From Burkholderiales bacterium (GTDB lineage: Bacteria; Pseudomonadota; Gammaproteobacteria; Burkholderiales; SG8-39), in NCBI GenBank assembly GCA_027493935.1, contig JAOSJV010000013.1, positions 1-64,000 of the forward strand: a stretch of DNA of 64,000 nt, in the 5' to 3' direction. Under the pieces are notes generated by a model, which saw nothing but the letters and a program-made list of their open reading frames with translations, was not told the DNA's origin and made no database searches. Made by a program: the position numbers and the translations under genes. This document shows, in pieces, positions 37,148 to 46,562 of this stretch (position 1 is the stretch's first letter; every line of letters begins with the position of its first letter).

Positions 37148-37513
37148 TCAGTCCTCGACGATAGGCTGGAAGCGGCCGAGTTCCGGGTCGACCACGTACT
37201 CGGTGTCGTTGATCTCGAGGCGCCGCGGCCACTCGCCGAAGAAGCGGCGCAGCGTCTTCACTACGTCCTCGATGCTGCCGGTCTCGAACTCGCCGCACAG
37301 CGCGGCGAGCTGGATGAGCTCGTAGTAGTCGAGCGTGTAGCGCGTGGGCGCCTGCAGCGCGAACGGCTTGGACGAGTCGAAGTCCGGGTTGAGCGCGAAG
37401 AAGCGCTCGGCGAGCCGCTGCGCGTAGGCCGGATCGCTCACCCACCCGCGGTCGGCGGCCGGTGCCGCGAGGCGCTCGAACGCGTCGGCACTGATCAGGA
37501 AGCGCACCTTCAT
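37148..37513 (-). CDS. Conserved-looking hypothetical protein, 121 residues
   Basis: This is a soluble protein with good coding character (MKVRFLISADAFERLAAPAA, YTLDYYELIQLAALCGEFET, RRFFGEWPRRLEINDTEYVV, ending FQPIVED). It starts at an ATG divergent from the MaoC-like gene, 159 bp away. No family is recognised and no signal or membrane segment is seen. Confidence 0.6.
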   Translation of the reverse strand: MKVRFLISADAFERLAAPAADRGWVSDPAYAQRLAERFFALNPDFDSSKPFALQAPTRYTLDYYELIQLAALCGEFETGSIEDVVKTLRRFFGEWPRRLEINDTEYVVDPELGRFQPIVED

Positions 37514-37672
37514 GATGGTCGGGTGGCCCCGGCTCCGTTGGCGGCGAGAAGTCTCCCCGCCCGCATTGTGCCGGGGTTGGGACGGTCGCGCCAACCGGCG
37601 GCCGGCCGCCGGTGTGCGCTCTTCCCGCCCCGGCGGCGGCCGACGGCGCCGCGACGTGGCAGAATTTCGCGT

Positions 37673-38134
37673 ATGAGCGCAACCACCATCGTCTCGGTCG
37701 AGCAGTTGCGCTCGCGCGTCGGCAGCGAGATCGCGCTGAGCGAGTGGATCGAGGTGACGCAGGCGCGCATCGACCAGTTCGCCGATGCGACCGGCGACCG
37801 GCAGTGGATCCACGTCGACCCGGAGCGCGCCGCGCGCGAGTCGCCCTACGGGCGCACCGTGGCGCACGGCTTCCTGACGCTCTCGCTCCTGGCGCTCCTG
37901 TACCAGGAGACCATCACGGTCACCGGTCTGCGGATCGGCATCAACTACGGTTTCAACCGCGTGCGCTTCACCGGGCCGGTGCCCTCGGGCGCGCGCATCC
38001 GCGCGCGCTTCCGGCTCGCTGCGCTGGAGGACATCCCGAACGGCGTGCAGATGACCTGGGACGTCAAGGTCGAGTGCGAGGGCGCCGAGCGGCCGGTGCT
38101 GGTGGCCGAATGGCTCAACCGGCGTCAGAACTAG
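37673..38134 (+). CDS. MaoC-like (R)-specific enoyl-CoA hydratase
   Basis: This is a 153-residue hot-dog-fold protein. The hydratase-2 motif IDQFADATGDRQWIHVDPER (catalytic Asp and His) is intact, as are the NYGFNRVRFTGPVPSGARIR region and the substrate-shielding strand end. MaoC-like enzymes hydrate trans-2-enoyl-CoA to (R)-3-hydroxyacyl-CoA in fatty acid or PHA metabolism. The single-domain size fits the bacterial stand-alone hydratases (also annotated as nodulation protein N-like). Confidence 0.9.
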   Translation: MSATTIVSVEQLRSRVGSEIALSEWIEVTQARIDQFADATGDRQWIHVDPERAARESPYGRTVAHGFLTLSLLALLYQETITVTGLRIGINYGFNRVRFTGPVPSGARIRARFRLAALEDIPNGVQMTWDVKVECEGAERPVLVAEWLNRRQN

Positions 38135-38186
38135 CCCGCCCGGCGCCGCGAAACCGCGCCGCATCGGCGCGCTATACTGCGTCGCC

Positions 38187-38495
38187 ATGTCCGAGCTGGT
38201 CGCCGCGCTCGCGATCGCCACGATCGGCTGGCTGTGGTACGACTCGATGCGCGCGCGCGAGCGCGCGCTCGACGCGGGCCGGCAGGCGTGCGAGCGCGAG
38301 GGGTTGCAGTTCCTGGACGAGACGGTGCAGATCGTGAAGGTGCGTCCGGCGCGTAACGGCGAAGGCCGGCTGGTGCTGCGGCGGTTCTACCGCTTCGAGT
38401 TCAGCGACGACGGCATGCGACGCCGGGACGGAACGATCGTGATCATCGGGGCGGAGCTCGAGTCGCTCGAGCTCTCGCCGTTCCTGGCGCAGTAG
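38187..38495 (+). CDS. DUF3301 domain-containing protein
   Basis: This 102-residue protein has one N-terminal membrane segment (LVAALAIATIGWLWYDSM), then RARERALDAGRQACEREGLQ, FLDETVQIVKVRPARNGEG and FYRFEFSDDGMRRRDGTIVI. This is the standard pattern of DUF3301, a small inner-membrane protein of gammaproteobacteria and betaproteobacteria with no known role. It follows the MaoC gene by 52 bp on the same strand. Confidence 0.85.
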   Translation: MSELVAALAIATIGWLWYDSMRARERALDAGRQACEREGLQFLDETVQIVKVRPARNGEGRLVLRRFYRFEFSDDGMRRRDGTIVIIGAELESLELSPFLAQ

Positions 38496-38666
38496 GACCT
38501 TTCTCAAGCTGTGCATGTGGCCGCGGCAGACGGGATACACGAGGGCCGGGTGGGAATGGGGAAGGGACCCGCCCCTTCCCGCGGGCGTCTTGTCCGCAGG
38601 ATCCCGGTTCAGGAAGAAGCGCGGCCACCATATTGAGACACCTCCTAGGCGGGTAGAGCGGGCTTC

Positions 38667-39416
38667 ATGGGGACGACAAAGTGGGTCGAGGGTACCGTGG
38701 TCGACCAGATCCGGTGGACCGACAGGCTGTTCTCGCTCCGCGTCGAGGCGGATCTCGGCGCGTTCGAGGCGGGTCAGCACGCCACGCTCGCGCTGCCGGT
38801 CAACGGCGAGCTGGTGACTCGGCCGTATTCCTTCGTGAATGCGCCGAAGGAGCGCCCGTGCGAGTTCCACTACGTGGTCGTCCCCGAGGGCCCGTTCAGC
38901 GCCCGGCTCGCGCGGCTCGAGTCACGGGACGTGGTGTTCCTGGCGCCGGCGCCCTCGGGCCTGTTCGTCCTGTCGAGCATCCCCGACGCCGAGATCCTCT
39001 GGCTGCTCGCCACCGGGACGGGCATCGGCCCGTACCTCTCCATGCTCAAGACCGACGCGCCGTGGCGGCGGTTCGGGCAGGTGGTGCTGGTGCACTCGGT
39101 GCGCCACGCCGACGAACTCGCCTATCGCGACGCGATCGCGGCGATCGCCCGTCGCTACCCGTCGCAGCTGCGGGTGATCACGCTCACGAGCCGCGAGGAG
39201 GCCGCGGGATCGCTGCCCGGGCGCATCGCCGAGACGATCGAGGACCGGCGCCTGGAGAAGGCGGTGCGCCTTGAGCTCTCGCCCAAGACGTCGCAGGTGA
39301 TGATCTGCGGCAGCCCGAAGGCGATCGGCGACATCACCGAGGCGCTGCGCCCGCGCGGCATGCGCCGCCACCGCCGCCGCGAGCCGGGCCACATCAGCTT
39401 GGAGAACTACTGGTGA
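38667..39416 (+). CDS. fpr: Ferredoxin--NADP(+) reductase
   Basis: This 249-residue flavoprotein has the FAD-binding motif TRPYSFVNAP (Arg52, Tyr54, Ser55), a beta-barrel domain (residues about 1-95) and an NADP-binding domain with ATGTGIGPYLSML (about 116-126) and MICGSPKAIGDI. The C-terminus HISLENYW ends in an aromatic residue that stacks on FAD, as in bacterial-type Fpr. It exchanges electrons between NADPH and ferredoxin or flavodoxin in the cytoplasm. It overlaps the next gene by 4 bp (GTGA). The ATG at 38667 gives the normal family length. Confidence 0.92.
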   Translation: MGTTKWVEGTVVDQIRWTDRLFSLRVEADLGAFEAGQHATLALPVNGELVTRPYSFVNAPKERPCEFHYVVVPEGPFSARLARLESRDVVFLAPAPSGLFVLSSIPDAEILWLLATGTGIGPYLSMLKTDAPWRRFGQVVLVHSVRHADELAYRDAIAAIARRYPSQLRVITLTSREEAAGSLPGRIAETIEDRRLEKAVRLELSPKTSQVMICGSPKAIGDITEALRPRGMRRHRRREPGHISLENYW

Positions 39417-40360
39417 GCACGCCGGCGCGCCGGGCGTCGTTCGCCGCGCGTGCGTTCGCGGTCGTCGCAGTCGTCGCGCTCGCCGGCTGCGGCAGCGTCG
39501 TGCGCATCGCCTACAACAACGGCGATTTCGCGCTGCGCATGGTCGCGGACGATTACCTCGACCTGCGGGCCGAACAGGCCCGGCTGCTCGATGCGAGCCT
39601 CGCGCGGCTGCACGCGTGGCACCGCCGCGAAGAGCTGCCGCGCTACGCCGCCGCGCTCGAGGACGCCGCCGAGCGCGTCGCGCGCGGCGTAACCGCCGAG
39701 GACATCGTCTGGGCGACCGACACCGTGCGCGCGCGCTACCGTGCGCTCGTCGCGCGTGCGATCGACGAGTCGCTGCCGCTCGCCGCCGCGCTCACGCCTG
39801 ACAATCTCTCCGCGCTCGAACGCAAGCTCGCGTCCGGCAACCGCAAGTACGCCGCCGAGTACCTCTCGGCCGACGCCGCCGCGGCCCAGCGGGCCCGCGC
39901 CGACGCGATCGCCGGACGCGTCGAGGAATGGCTCGGGCAGGTCTCCGCCGAGCAGCGGCGGCTGATCGCGGCCTACGTCCAGGCGCAGCCGCAGCACCTC
40001 GCGCTGCGATTCGAGGACCGCAAGGCGCGCCAGCGCGAGTTCGTCCGGACGCTCGGCGAGCGCGCCCTTCCGGCGCGGCAGCGTGATCGGCTGCGCGCGC
40101 TCTTCCTCGACTACGAATCCGGCCGCACTGCGGCGTACGCTCGCTCATCGGCTGAATGGCAGCGGCGCCTCGCCGACCTGGTCCTCGACATCGCCGCGAG
40201 CGCCACGCGCGAGCAGCGCGATCACGCCGCCGACCGGCTGCGGCGCTACGCCGTGGACTTCCGCCTGCTGGCGGCGGAAAAGGCGGTGGACAGTGGACAG
40301 TGGGCGGCGGGCAGTGACGAGCAGGCACTTGCCGCGCCGGTGTGCGCGGCCAGGTGTTAG
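39413..40360 (+). CDS. DUF6279-type lipoprotein
   Basis: This 315-residue lipoprotein has an N-terminal signal with lipobox VALAGCGS (Cys at about residue 26). The body is almost wholly helical (AYNNGDFALRMVADDYLDLR at the start, then QRARADAIAGRVEEWLGQVS and similar) and matches the DUF6279 family of betaproteobacterial and gammaproteobacterial lipoproteins of unknown function. The GTG start overlaps the fpr stop. The last 25 or so residues come from a GTGGACAGTGGACAGTGGGC tandem motif and look non-conserved, so the original stop may have been lost or the end is repeat-derived. Confidence 0.8.
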   Translation: MSTPARRASFAARAFAVVAVVALAGCGSVVRIAYNNGDFALRMVADDYLDLRAEQARLLDASLARLHAWHRREELPRYAAALEDAAERVARGVTAEDIVWATDTVRARYRALVARAIDESLPLAAALTPDNLSALERKLASGNRKYAAEYLSADAAAAQRARADAIAGRVEEWLGQVSAEQRRLIAAYVQAQPQHLALRFEDRKARQREFVRTLGERALPARQRDRLRALFLDYESGRTAAYARSSAEWQRRLADLVLDIAASATREQRDHAADRLRRYAVDFRLLAAEKAVDSGQWAAGSDEQALAAPVCAARC

Positions 40361-40462
40361 GCCGCCTGCCGCGCACCCGGCCGCACCTGGTCCCGGCGGG
40401 CGCCGCACGCGTCCGCCGTTTGCAATAGACTGCCGCCTGCTACCCGCTCGCGGAGGTCGGTC

Positions 40463-40705
40463 ATGGCGCTCTTGTGGACCATCGTCGTCGGATTCGTCGT
40501 CGGGCTGATCGCGCGCACGATCATGCCCGGCCGCCAGGTGATGGGTATCATCATGACGACGCTGCTCGGCATCGGTGGAGCGGTGGTCGCGGGCTTCGCC
40601 GGGCAGTTCCTCGGCATCTACCAAATGGGCGAGCCGGCCGGCTTCGTCGGCGCGGTCGTCGGCGCGTTCGTGCTGCTGTACGTGTACGACCGCCTGCGGC
40701 GCTGA
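40463..40705 (+). CDS. GlsB/YeaQ/YmgE-family (transglycosylase-associated) membrane protein
   Basis: This 80-residue protein has three membrane segments and the family pattern IVVGFVVGLIARTIMPGRQ, IIMTTLLGIGGAVVAGFAGQ and AVVGAFVLLYVYDRLRR. These small stress-associated proteins occur widely in proteobacteria; their molecular role is unknown. CGGAGG lies just upstream of the ATG. Confidence 0.9.
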   Translation: MALLWTIVVGFVVGLIARTIMPGRQVMGIIMTTLLGIGGAVVAGFAGQFLGIYQMGEPAGFVGAVVGAFVLLYVYDRLRR

Positions 40706-40805
40706 TCGGCGCGCGATCGCCCGGAGGACCCGGGCGCGCAATCTCTTATAATCCCGCTTTTCGGATGCGCCGCATCGGGGCGCGCCTCTCGCACACCGAG
40801 CTCCA

Positions 40806-41988
40806 GTGATCGTCGCCAAGAAGAACGTCGCCGTTCTCGCCGCCTGCCAGGCGCTCCTCTTCACCAACAACGCCACGCTGATCGCCCTGAACGGGCTGGT
40901 CGGCTTCGCGCTCGCCGCCGACAAGCGGCTCGCAACACTCCCGGTCACCGGCTGGGTCGTCGGCGCGGCGCTCACCACCTACTTCGCCTCGCTGCTGATG
41001 CGGCGCATCGGTCGGCGCGCGGGATTCACCGTCGGCGCGTCGGTCGGCATCGTCGGCGCGCTCGTCTGCTCCTGGGCGATCTACGCCGGGGACTTCTGGC
41101 TGTTCTGCTTCGGCACGGTCGTCTTCGGCGCCTACAACGCTTTCGGCCAGTACTACCGGTTCGCCGCGGCCGACGCCGCGCCGGTCGACTTTCGCAGCAA
41201 GGCGATCTCGCTCGTGATCGCCGGCGGGCTGGTCGGCGGCCTGGTCGGCCCGACCCTGAGCCGGTGGACGCGCGGCCTGCTGCCGACCGACTTCCTCGGC
41301 GCGTTCCTCGCGCTGATCGCGATGCTCGTGCTCGTCATCCTCGTGCTGCGGCTGCTCCACATCCCGCCGCCGCACCCGGACGAGGCGAAGGAGGGCGGGC
41401 GGCCGCTCGCCGAGATCGTGCGGCAGCCGGCCTACATCGTTGCCGTGATCGGCGCGGGCCTCGGCTACGGCATCATGAACCTGCTGATGACCGCGACGCC
41501 CCCTCGCGATGGGCGTGTGCGGGCATCCCTACAGCGCGACCGCCACCGTAATTTCGTGGCACGTCGTCGCGATGTTCGCGCCGTCGTTCGTCACCGGCGA
41601 CCTGATCCGGCGCTTCGGCGTGCTGAACGTCATGATGGCCGGCGTCGCGCTCAACTTCGCGTGCGTCGCGATCGCGCTCGCCGGCGTGGAGGTGGCGAAC
41701 TTCTGGTTCGCGCTGGTGCTGCTCGGCGTCGGCTGGAACTTCCTCTTCGTCGGCGCGACGACGCTGATCACCGAGACCTACCGGCCCGAGGAGCGCGCCA
41801 AGGCGCAGGGGGCGAACGATCTCGCGATCTTCCTGATCATGGCGGTGTCCTCGTTCGCCTCCGGCGTCGTGCTGGAGGCGCGCGGCTGGGAGATGCTGAA
41901 CTACCTCGCGCTTCCCTTCGTCGCGGTCGTCGGGATCGCAGTCGCCTGGATGATGCTGCGCCGCCGGCGCGTGCCGGCGGCCGCATAG
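40806..41988 (+). CDS. MFS transporter (frameshift near 41500)
   Basis: This twelve-helix major facilitator permease is about 394 residues. The first seven helices are in frame from the GTG at 40806 (VAVLAACQALLFTNNATLIA; the RRIGRRAGF loop after helix 2). Removing one C from ACGCCCCCTC near 41500 continues into MGVCGHPYSATATVISWHVV and the remaining helices (LVLLGVGWNFLFVGATTLIT, ETYRPEERAKAQGANDLAIF). The GHPYSATATVISWH and RAKAQGAND motifs are typical of a bacterial MFS subgroup of unknown substrate. Confidence 0.88.
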
Positions 41989-42080
41989 TGCGGCCGCGCG
42001 CGGCGGCCGGTGCGCGCCGGTGAGGGGCTCGTGATGGCGGTTCCGGGGGCGCGAAGAAGCTCGATGCGCAGGCCGCCGCG

Positions 42081-42998
42081 GTGCTCGAGCGCGCGGCGCG
42101 CGCGAATCTCCCGCCGTACGCGGCGCTCGGCGCCGAGGCCGCGCGCGCACTCTACCGCGAGACCCGCGCGAAACTCGCGTCGGCGCCGCCAGAGGTGGAG
42201 CGCGTCGAGGACCTGCAGACCGACGGCGCGGCCGGCGCAATCCCGGTGCGCCACTATCGCGCGCTCGGTGCCGCGCCGGAGGAGCGCCTACCGGCGCTCG
42301 TCTACTTCCACGGCGGCGGCTGGACCATCGGCGACCTCGACACGCACGACGTCGTATGCCGCGAGCTCGCGAACCTCGCGCGCTGCGCGGTCGTCTCGGT
42401 CGACTACCGCCTCGCGCCCGAGCACCGGTTTCCGGCCGCAGTCGAGGACGCGCTCGCCGCCACGCGCTGGGTGGCGCGCATGGCCGGCCCGCTCGCGATC
42501 GACGCGACGCGCCTCGCGGTCGGCGGCGACAGCGCCGGCGGAAATCTCGCCGCGGTGGTCGCGATCGCGCTGCGCGACGCGGGCGACCCGCCGCTCGCGG
42601 CGCAGGTGCTGATCTACCCGGCGACCGACCTCGCGGCCGACGCGCCGTCGCATTTCGAGTTTGCCGAGGGCTACCTGCTCACGCGCGAGGCGGTGATGTG
42701 GTTCACCGGCAACTATCTGCGCGATCCGGCGGACGCCGCCGACTGGCGCGCCTCGCCGCTCAGGGCGCGCGACCTCTCGCGCCTGCCGCCGGCCTACGTC
42801 GTCACCGCCGGATTCGACCCGTTGCGCGACGAGGGGCGGGCCTACGCCGACCGGCTGAGCGCAGCCGGCGTCCCCGCCACCTACGAGTGCTTCGAGGGCA
42901 TGATCCACGGGTTCGTCACCATGGGCGGCGTGATCGCCGCCGCCCACCACGCGCTCTACCGCGTGGCGACCGGACTGCGGCAGGCGTTCCGCGGGTAG
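42081..42998 (+). CDS. HSL-family alpha/beta hydrolase (acetyl-esterase/lipase type)
   Basis: This protein of about 305 residues is of the hormone-sensitive-lipase family: oxyanion motif YFHGGGWTIGD, nucleophile GGDSAGGNLAAV, Asp in VTAGFDPLRDEG and His in MIHGFVTMGG. It hydrolyses short-chain esters. The GTG at 42081 is used here; family-like sequence (KKLDAQAAA) continues upstream, so the true start may be near 42033 with an indel between. The next gene begins 10 bp after its stop. Confidence 0.88.
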   Translation: MLERAARANLPPYAALGAEAARALYRETRAKLASAPPEVERVEDLQTDGAAGAIPVRHYRALGAAPEERLPALVYFHGGGWTIGDLDTHDVVCRELANLARCAVVSVDYRLAPEHRFPAAVEDALAATRWVARMAGPLAIDATRLAVGGDSAGGNLAAVVAIALRDAGDPPLAAQVLIYPATDLAADAPSHFEFAEGYLLTREAVMWFTGNYLRDPADAADWRASPLRARDLSRLPPAYVVTAGFDPLRDEGRAYADRLSAAGVPATYECFEGMIHGFVTMGGVIAAAHHALYRVATGLRQAFRG

Positions 42999-43008
42999 GA
43001 AGCAGGCA

Positions 43009-43944
43009 GTGCTCGTCCAGGCGCTGACTTACATCGGCCGCCACGGTGCGCTGTTTCTCGCGTTCGGCGTGCTGCTCGGGCTCGCGCTGCCGGGCCTTGC
43101 GGCGACCATTCGCCCGCTGCTACTGCCGGCGCTGCTCGTCCCGCTCACGATCGCGCTGCTGCGGCTGGACTGGCGCCTGCTCGGCGACGCGGTGCGCCGT
43201 CCGGTGCTGATCGCCGCGGTCACCGCCTGGGTGCTCGTGGCAACCCCGCTCCTCATGTCACTCGCGCTGCGGCAGACGCCGCTCCCGCCGGCGCTCGTCA
43301 ACGCGATCATCCTGATGGCCGCCAGCGCCCCGGTCACGATGTGCGCCACGATCAGCCTCATCCTGCGGCTCGACACCGCGCTCGCGGTGGTGGCGATCGT
43401 CGGCGCAACGGCGCTGATGCCGTTCACGCTGCCGGCGATCGCGCTGCCGCTGCTCGGCCTCGCACTCGACATCGAACTCGGCGCATTCGTCCTGCGCTTC
43501 GTGCTGATGGTCGGCACCGCGTTCGGCATCGCGCTGGCCGTGCGCCGTCTCGCCGGCCCGGATCGGCTCGCGCCGCATGCGCACGCGCTCGACGCGACGG
43601 CGGTGATCAGCCTGCTCGTCTTCGCGGTGGCGATCATGGACGGCGTCACTGCGGCCGCGATCGCGCGCCCCGGCTATGTGATCGGGACGGTGGCCGCCGC
43701 GTTCGCCGCCAACCTCGCGCTGCAGCTCGCCGGCACGCTCGCATTTGTGGGCCTCGGCGCGCGGCGCGCGCTGACGGTCGGCCTGCTGAGCGGCAATTGC
43801 AACATGGGCATCATCCTGGTCGCGCTCGCCGACAAGGCCGATTTCGACACGATCATGTTCTTTGCGCTCGGCCAGATCCCGATGTACATGCTGCCGGCGC
43901 TCCTGCGCCCGCTCTACGCCCGCCTGCTCGCCGGGCGGCCGTAG
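43009..43944 (+). CDS. BASS/SBF-type (bile acid:sodium symporter-like) transporter
   Basis: This 311-residue polytopic protein has nine to ten membrane segments and the family's repeated core (RPLLLPALLVPLTIALLRLD; LMAASAPVTMCATISLILRL; GLLSGNCNMGIILVALADKA). Relatives use sodium to import organic anions such as bile acids, pantoate or keto acids. Here it lies between an esterase and a molybdopterin oxidoreductase on one strand, so uptake of an organic acid is plausible. Start is the GTG at 43009. Confidence 0.8.
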   Translation: MLVQALTYIGRHGALFLAFGVLLGLALPGLAATIRPLLLPALLVPLTIALLRLDWRLLGDAVRRPVLIAAVTAWVLVATPLLMSLALRQTPLPPALVNAIILMAASAPVTMCATISLILRLDTALAVVAIVGATALMPFTLPAIALPLLGLALDIELGAFVLRFVLMVGTAFGIALAVRRLAGPDRLAPHAHALDATAVISLLVFAVAIMDGVTAAAIARPGYVIGTVAAAFAANLALQLAGTLAFVGLGARRALTVGLLSGNCNMGIILVALADKADFDTIMFFALGQIPMYMLPALLRPLYARLLAGRP

Positions 43945-44002
43945 CCCGCGCTCCCGGCCGGCGGCGTAGAATCCAGGCCAGGAGACCTCGCGAGGCGCCG
44001 TG

Positions 44003-46063
44003 ATGAACGCTCCTGCACCCGCCGGCCGCACGGTCGCCCGGCTCGCCTGCCCGCACGACTGCCCGGACACCTGCGCGCTCGAGGTGACGGTGCAGAACGG
44101 CGTCGCCGTCGAGATCCGCGGCGGCGACATGCCGTTCACCCACGGCGTGCTGTGCACCAAGGTCGCGAAGTATCTCGAACGCACCTACTCGTCCGAGCGC
44201 GTGCTGCACCCGCTCAAGCGCGTGGGCCGCAAGGGCGCCGGTCGCTTCGAGCGCATCTCCTGGGACGAGGCGCTCGACACGATCGCGGGGAGGTTCAAGG
44301 CGATCGCGGCCGAGGACCCGCAGCAGATTCTGCCGACGAGCTACGCCGGCACGATGGGGCTGGTGAACTTCGCCGGCATGGACCGGCGCTTCTTCAACCG
44401 GCTCGGGGCGACCCTGCTCGAGCGCACGCTGTGCTCCTCGGCCGGCAAGGCCGGCGTCAAGTTCACGCTCGGCAGCTCGGTCGGGACGAACGTGGAGCAC
44501 GCCGTCGAAGCGAAGCTGATTCTGATCTGGGGCTCGAACCCGATCGTGTCGAATCTGCACTTCTGGACCCGCTGCCAGGAGGCGAAGCGCCGCGGCGCAA
44601 AGCTCGTGGTCATCGATCCGCGCCGCAACGAGACCGCCGAGAAGTGCCACCAGCACATCGCGCTCCTGCCCGGGACCGACGGCGCACTCGCGCTGGCGAT
44701 GATGCACGTGATCATCGGTGAGGAGCTGTACGACCGCGACTACGTCGCGCGCCACACGCTCGGCTTCGACCGGCTCGCCGAGCGCGTGGAGGCGTGGACG
44801 CCGGAGCGCGCCGCCGCGGTCTGCGGCGTCACGGCGCACGAGGTCGTCGCGCTCGCGCGCGAGTACGCGGCGGCGAAGCCGGCGCTCGTCCGCCTGAACT
44901 ACGGCGTGCAACGCTGCCACGGCGGCGGCGCCGCCGTGCGCGCGATCACCTGCCTGCCAGCGCTGGTGGGCGCGTGGCGTCATCGCGCAGGCGGCGCGCT
45001 GCTCTCCACCGCCGGCTTCTACGGCCTGAACCACCGGGCGCTCGAGCGCCCCGACCTCGTGCGCGGCAAGCCACGCACGCTCAACCAGGCGGCGCTGGGC
45101 GATGCACTCACCTCGGCGCGGCCGCCGGTGAAGGCGATCTACGTCTACAACAACAACCCGGTCGCGGTGTGCCCAGACTCGCGCAAGGTGGTCGCCGGCT
45201 TCTCGCGCGAGGACCTCTTCTGCGTCGTGCACGACCTCTTTCTCACCGACACCGCCGACTACGCCGACATCGTGCTGCCGGCCACGTCGCAGCTCGAGCA
45301 CCACGACATCCACCAGTCCTACGGCCACCTCTACGTGCTCGCGAGCCAGCCCGCGATCCCGCCGGTGGGCGAGGCGAAGCCGAACGCGCAGGTCTTTCGC
45401 CTCCTCGCCAAGCGCATGGGCTTCACCGACGCCTGCTTCGACGATTCCGACGAGGACCTCTGCCGCCAGGCGCTCGAGTCGCGCAACCCGGCGCTCGCGG
45501 GCATCACCTGGGACGCCCTCAAGGGGCGCGGCTGGATGCGCCTCGCCGTGCCGGACGCGCCGTTCGCGGACGGCGGCTTCCCGACGCCCTCGGGCAAGTG
45601 CGAGTTCTACAGCGCGTCCGCCGAGGAGCAGGGCCTCGACCCGCTGCCGGCCTACGTGCCGCCGCACGAGGGGCCGACGAGCAGCCCGGAGCGCGCGAAG
45701 CGCTACCCGCTCGCGTTCATCTCGCCGCCGAGCCGTCACTTCCTGAACAGCTCGTTCGCCAACCTGGACTTCGCGCGCCAGGAGGCACGCGCGCCGTCGC
45801 TCGAGATGCATCCCGACGACGCCCTCCCGCGCGGCATCCGGGGCGGGCAGCGCGTGCGGATCTTCAACGATCGCGGCGAGTTCACCGCGATCGCGCGCTT
45901 CGACGGCCGTGCGCGCCCCGGGGTAGTCAACGCGCCCTCGGTCTGGTGGAAGAAGCTCTCGCCCGACGGGCGCAACGCGAACGAGGTGACCTCGCAGGCG
46001 TTCGCCGACCTCGGCGGTTCGGCGACCTTCTACGACTGCCTGGTGGAGGTCGCGGCGGCCTGA
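44003..46063 (+). CDS. Molybdopterin oxidoreductase (DMSO reductase superfamily)
   Basis: This 686-residue enzyme has an N-terminal 4Fe-4S motif (Cys16, Cys20, Cys24 in ACPHDCPDTCAL and Cys51 in GVLCTK), Mo-bis-MGD domains with LKRVGRKGAGRFERISWDEA, LILIWGSNPIVSNLHFWTRC, TADYADIVLPATSQLEHHDI, and a molydopterin dinucleotide-binding C-terminal domain (NSSFANLDFARQEARAP, HPDDALPRGIRGGQRVRIFN). Cys144 in ERTLCSSAGKAG is a candidate Mo ligand. There is no twin-Arg signal, so it should be cytoplasmic. Often annotated as formate dehydrogenase-like, but no redox partner gene is adjacent; substrate unknown. Confidence 0.9.
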   Translation: MNAPAPAGRTVARLACPHDCPDTCALEVTVQNGVAVEIRGGDMPFTHGVLCTKVAKYLERTYSSERVLHPLKRVGRKGAGRFERISWDEALDTIAGRFKAIAAEDPQQILPTSYAGTMGLVNFAGMDRRFFNRLGATLLERTLCSSAGKAGVKFTLGSSVGTNVEHAVEAKLILIWGSNPIVSNLHFWTRCQEAKRRGAKLVVIDPRRNETAEKCHQHIALLPGTDGALALAMMHVIIGEELYDRDYVARHTLGFDRLAERVEAWTPERAAAVCGVTAHEVVALAREYAAAKPALVRLNYGVQRCHGGGAAVRAITCLPALVGAWRHRAGGALLSTAGFYGLNHRALERPDLVRGKPRTLNQAALGDALTSARPPVKAIYVYNNNPVAVCPDSRKVVAGFSREDLFCVVHDLFLTDTADYADIVLPATSQLEHHDIHQSYGHLYVLASQPAIPPVGEAKPNAQVFRLLAKRMGFTDACFDDSDEDLCRQALESRNPALAGITWDALKGRGWMRLAVPDAPFADGGFPTPSGKCEFYSASAEEQGLDPLPAYVPPHEGPTSSPERAKRYPLAFISPPSRHFLNSSFANLDFARQEARAPSLEMHPDDALPRGIRGGQRVRIFNDRGEFTAIARFDGRARPGVVNAPSVWWKKLSPDGRNANEVTSQAFADLGGSATFYDCLVEVAAA

Positions 46064-46065
46064 GC

Positions 46066-46328
46066 CGGCGCGGTAGGGAGCGCGCGGCGCGCCGCAGCCC
46101 GACCCACATGACGAGCACGTGGCCCGGCGGGACGAACGGCGGGACATTTCCCATGCGGTAGTCGTAGAGCCCCCATCCGAGCGACGGGAAGAGCTCGCCC
46201 GCGGTAACGAGCGCGAGGCGTGCGACGAGGCGCGCCCGTAGCGACGCCTCGGCGCGCGCGATCAAGCCGAGCGCGAACGCCCAGCCGGGCGCGCTCACGG
46301 CGAGCCGGCCGGCGATGCCGCCGAGCAC
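46066..46328 (-). pseudogene. Possible membrane-protein fragment
   Basis: A minus-strand stretch reads as hydrophobic helices (TLAGPPLLIAFAIPLDVLGG upstream, then RLAVSAPGWAFALGLIARAE, RLVARLALVTAGELFPSLGW and YRMGNVPPFVPPGHVLVMWV). It has no good start (only a GTG at 46328, with membrane-like sequence continuing upstream) and the end runs into antisense of the preceding gene. I read this as a degraded or frameshifted small membrane protein; family not recognised. Confidence 0.35.
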
Positions 46329-46562
46329 GTCGAGCGGGATTGCGAACGCGATCAGCAGCGGCGGGCCTGCAAGCGTCGCTGCGCGAAGAGTTGCGGCGGC
46401 GCGCAGGGACGGCGGCAGCAGGGGACCGGGCGCGATGGGTTCGGCAAGGCGACCGGGAGTCTACTCTTGCGGTCGTGCCGGAGTAGCGCCCGCCGGCACG
46501 GCATCGGGTAAGCTCCGGGTAGCCGCGATCCCGCTGCCGCTGCCGACGGAAGTCTGAATACG

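Noticed and set aside
43853..46147. Minus-strand open frame of 764 codons opposite the molybdopterin oxidoreductase
   Set aside because: Shadow of the plus-strand gene: rich in Arg, Ala, Val, Glu and without motifs.
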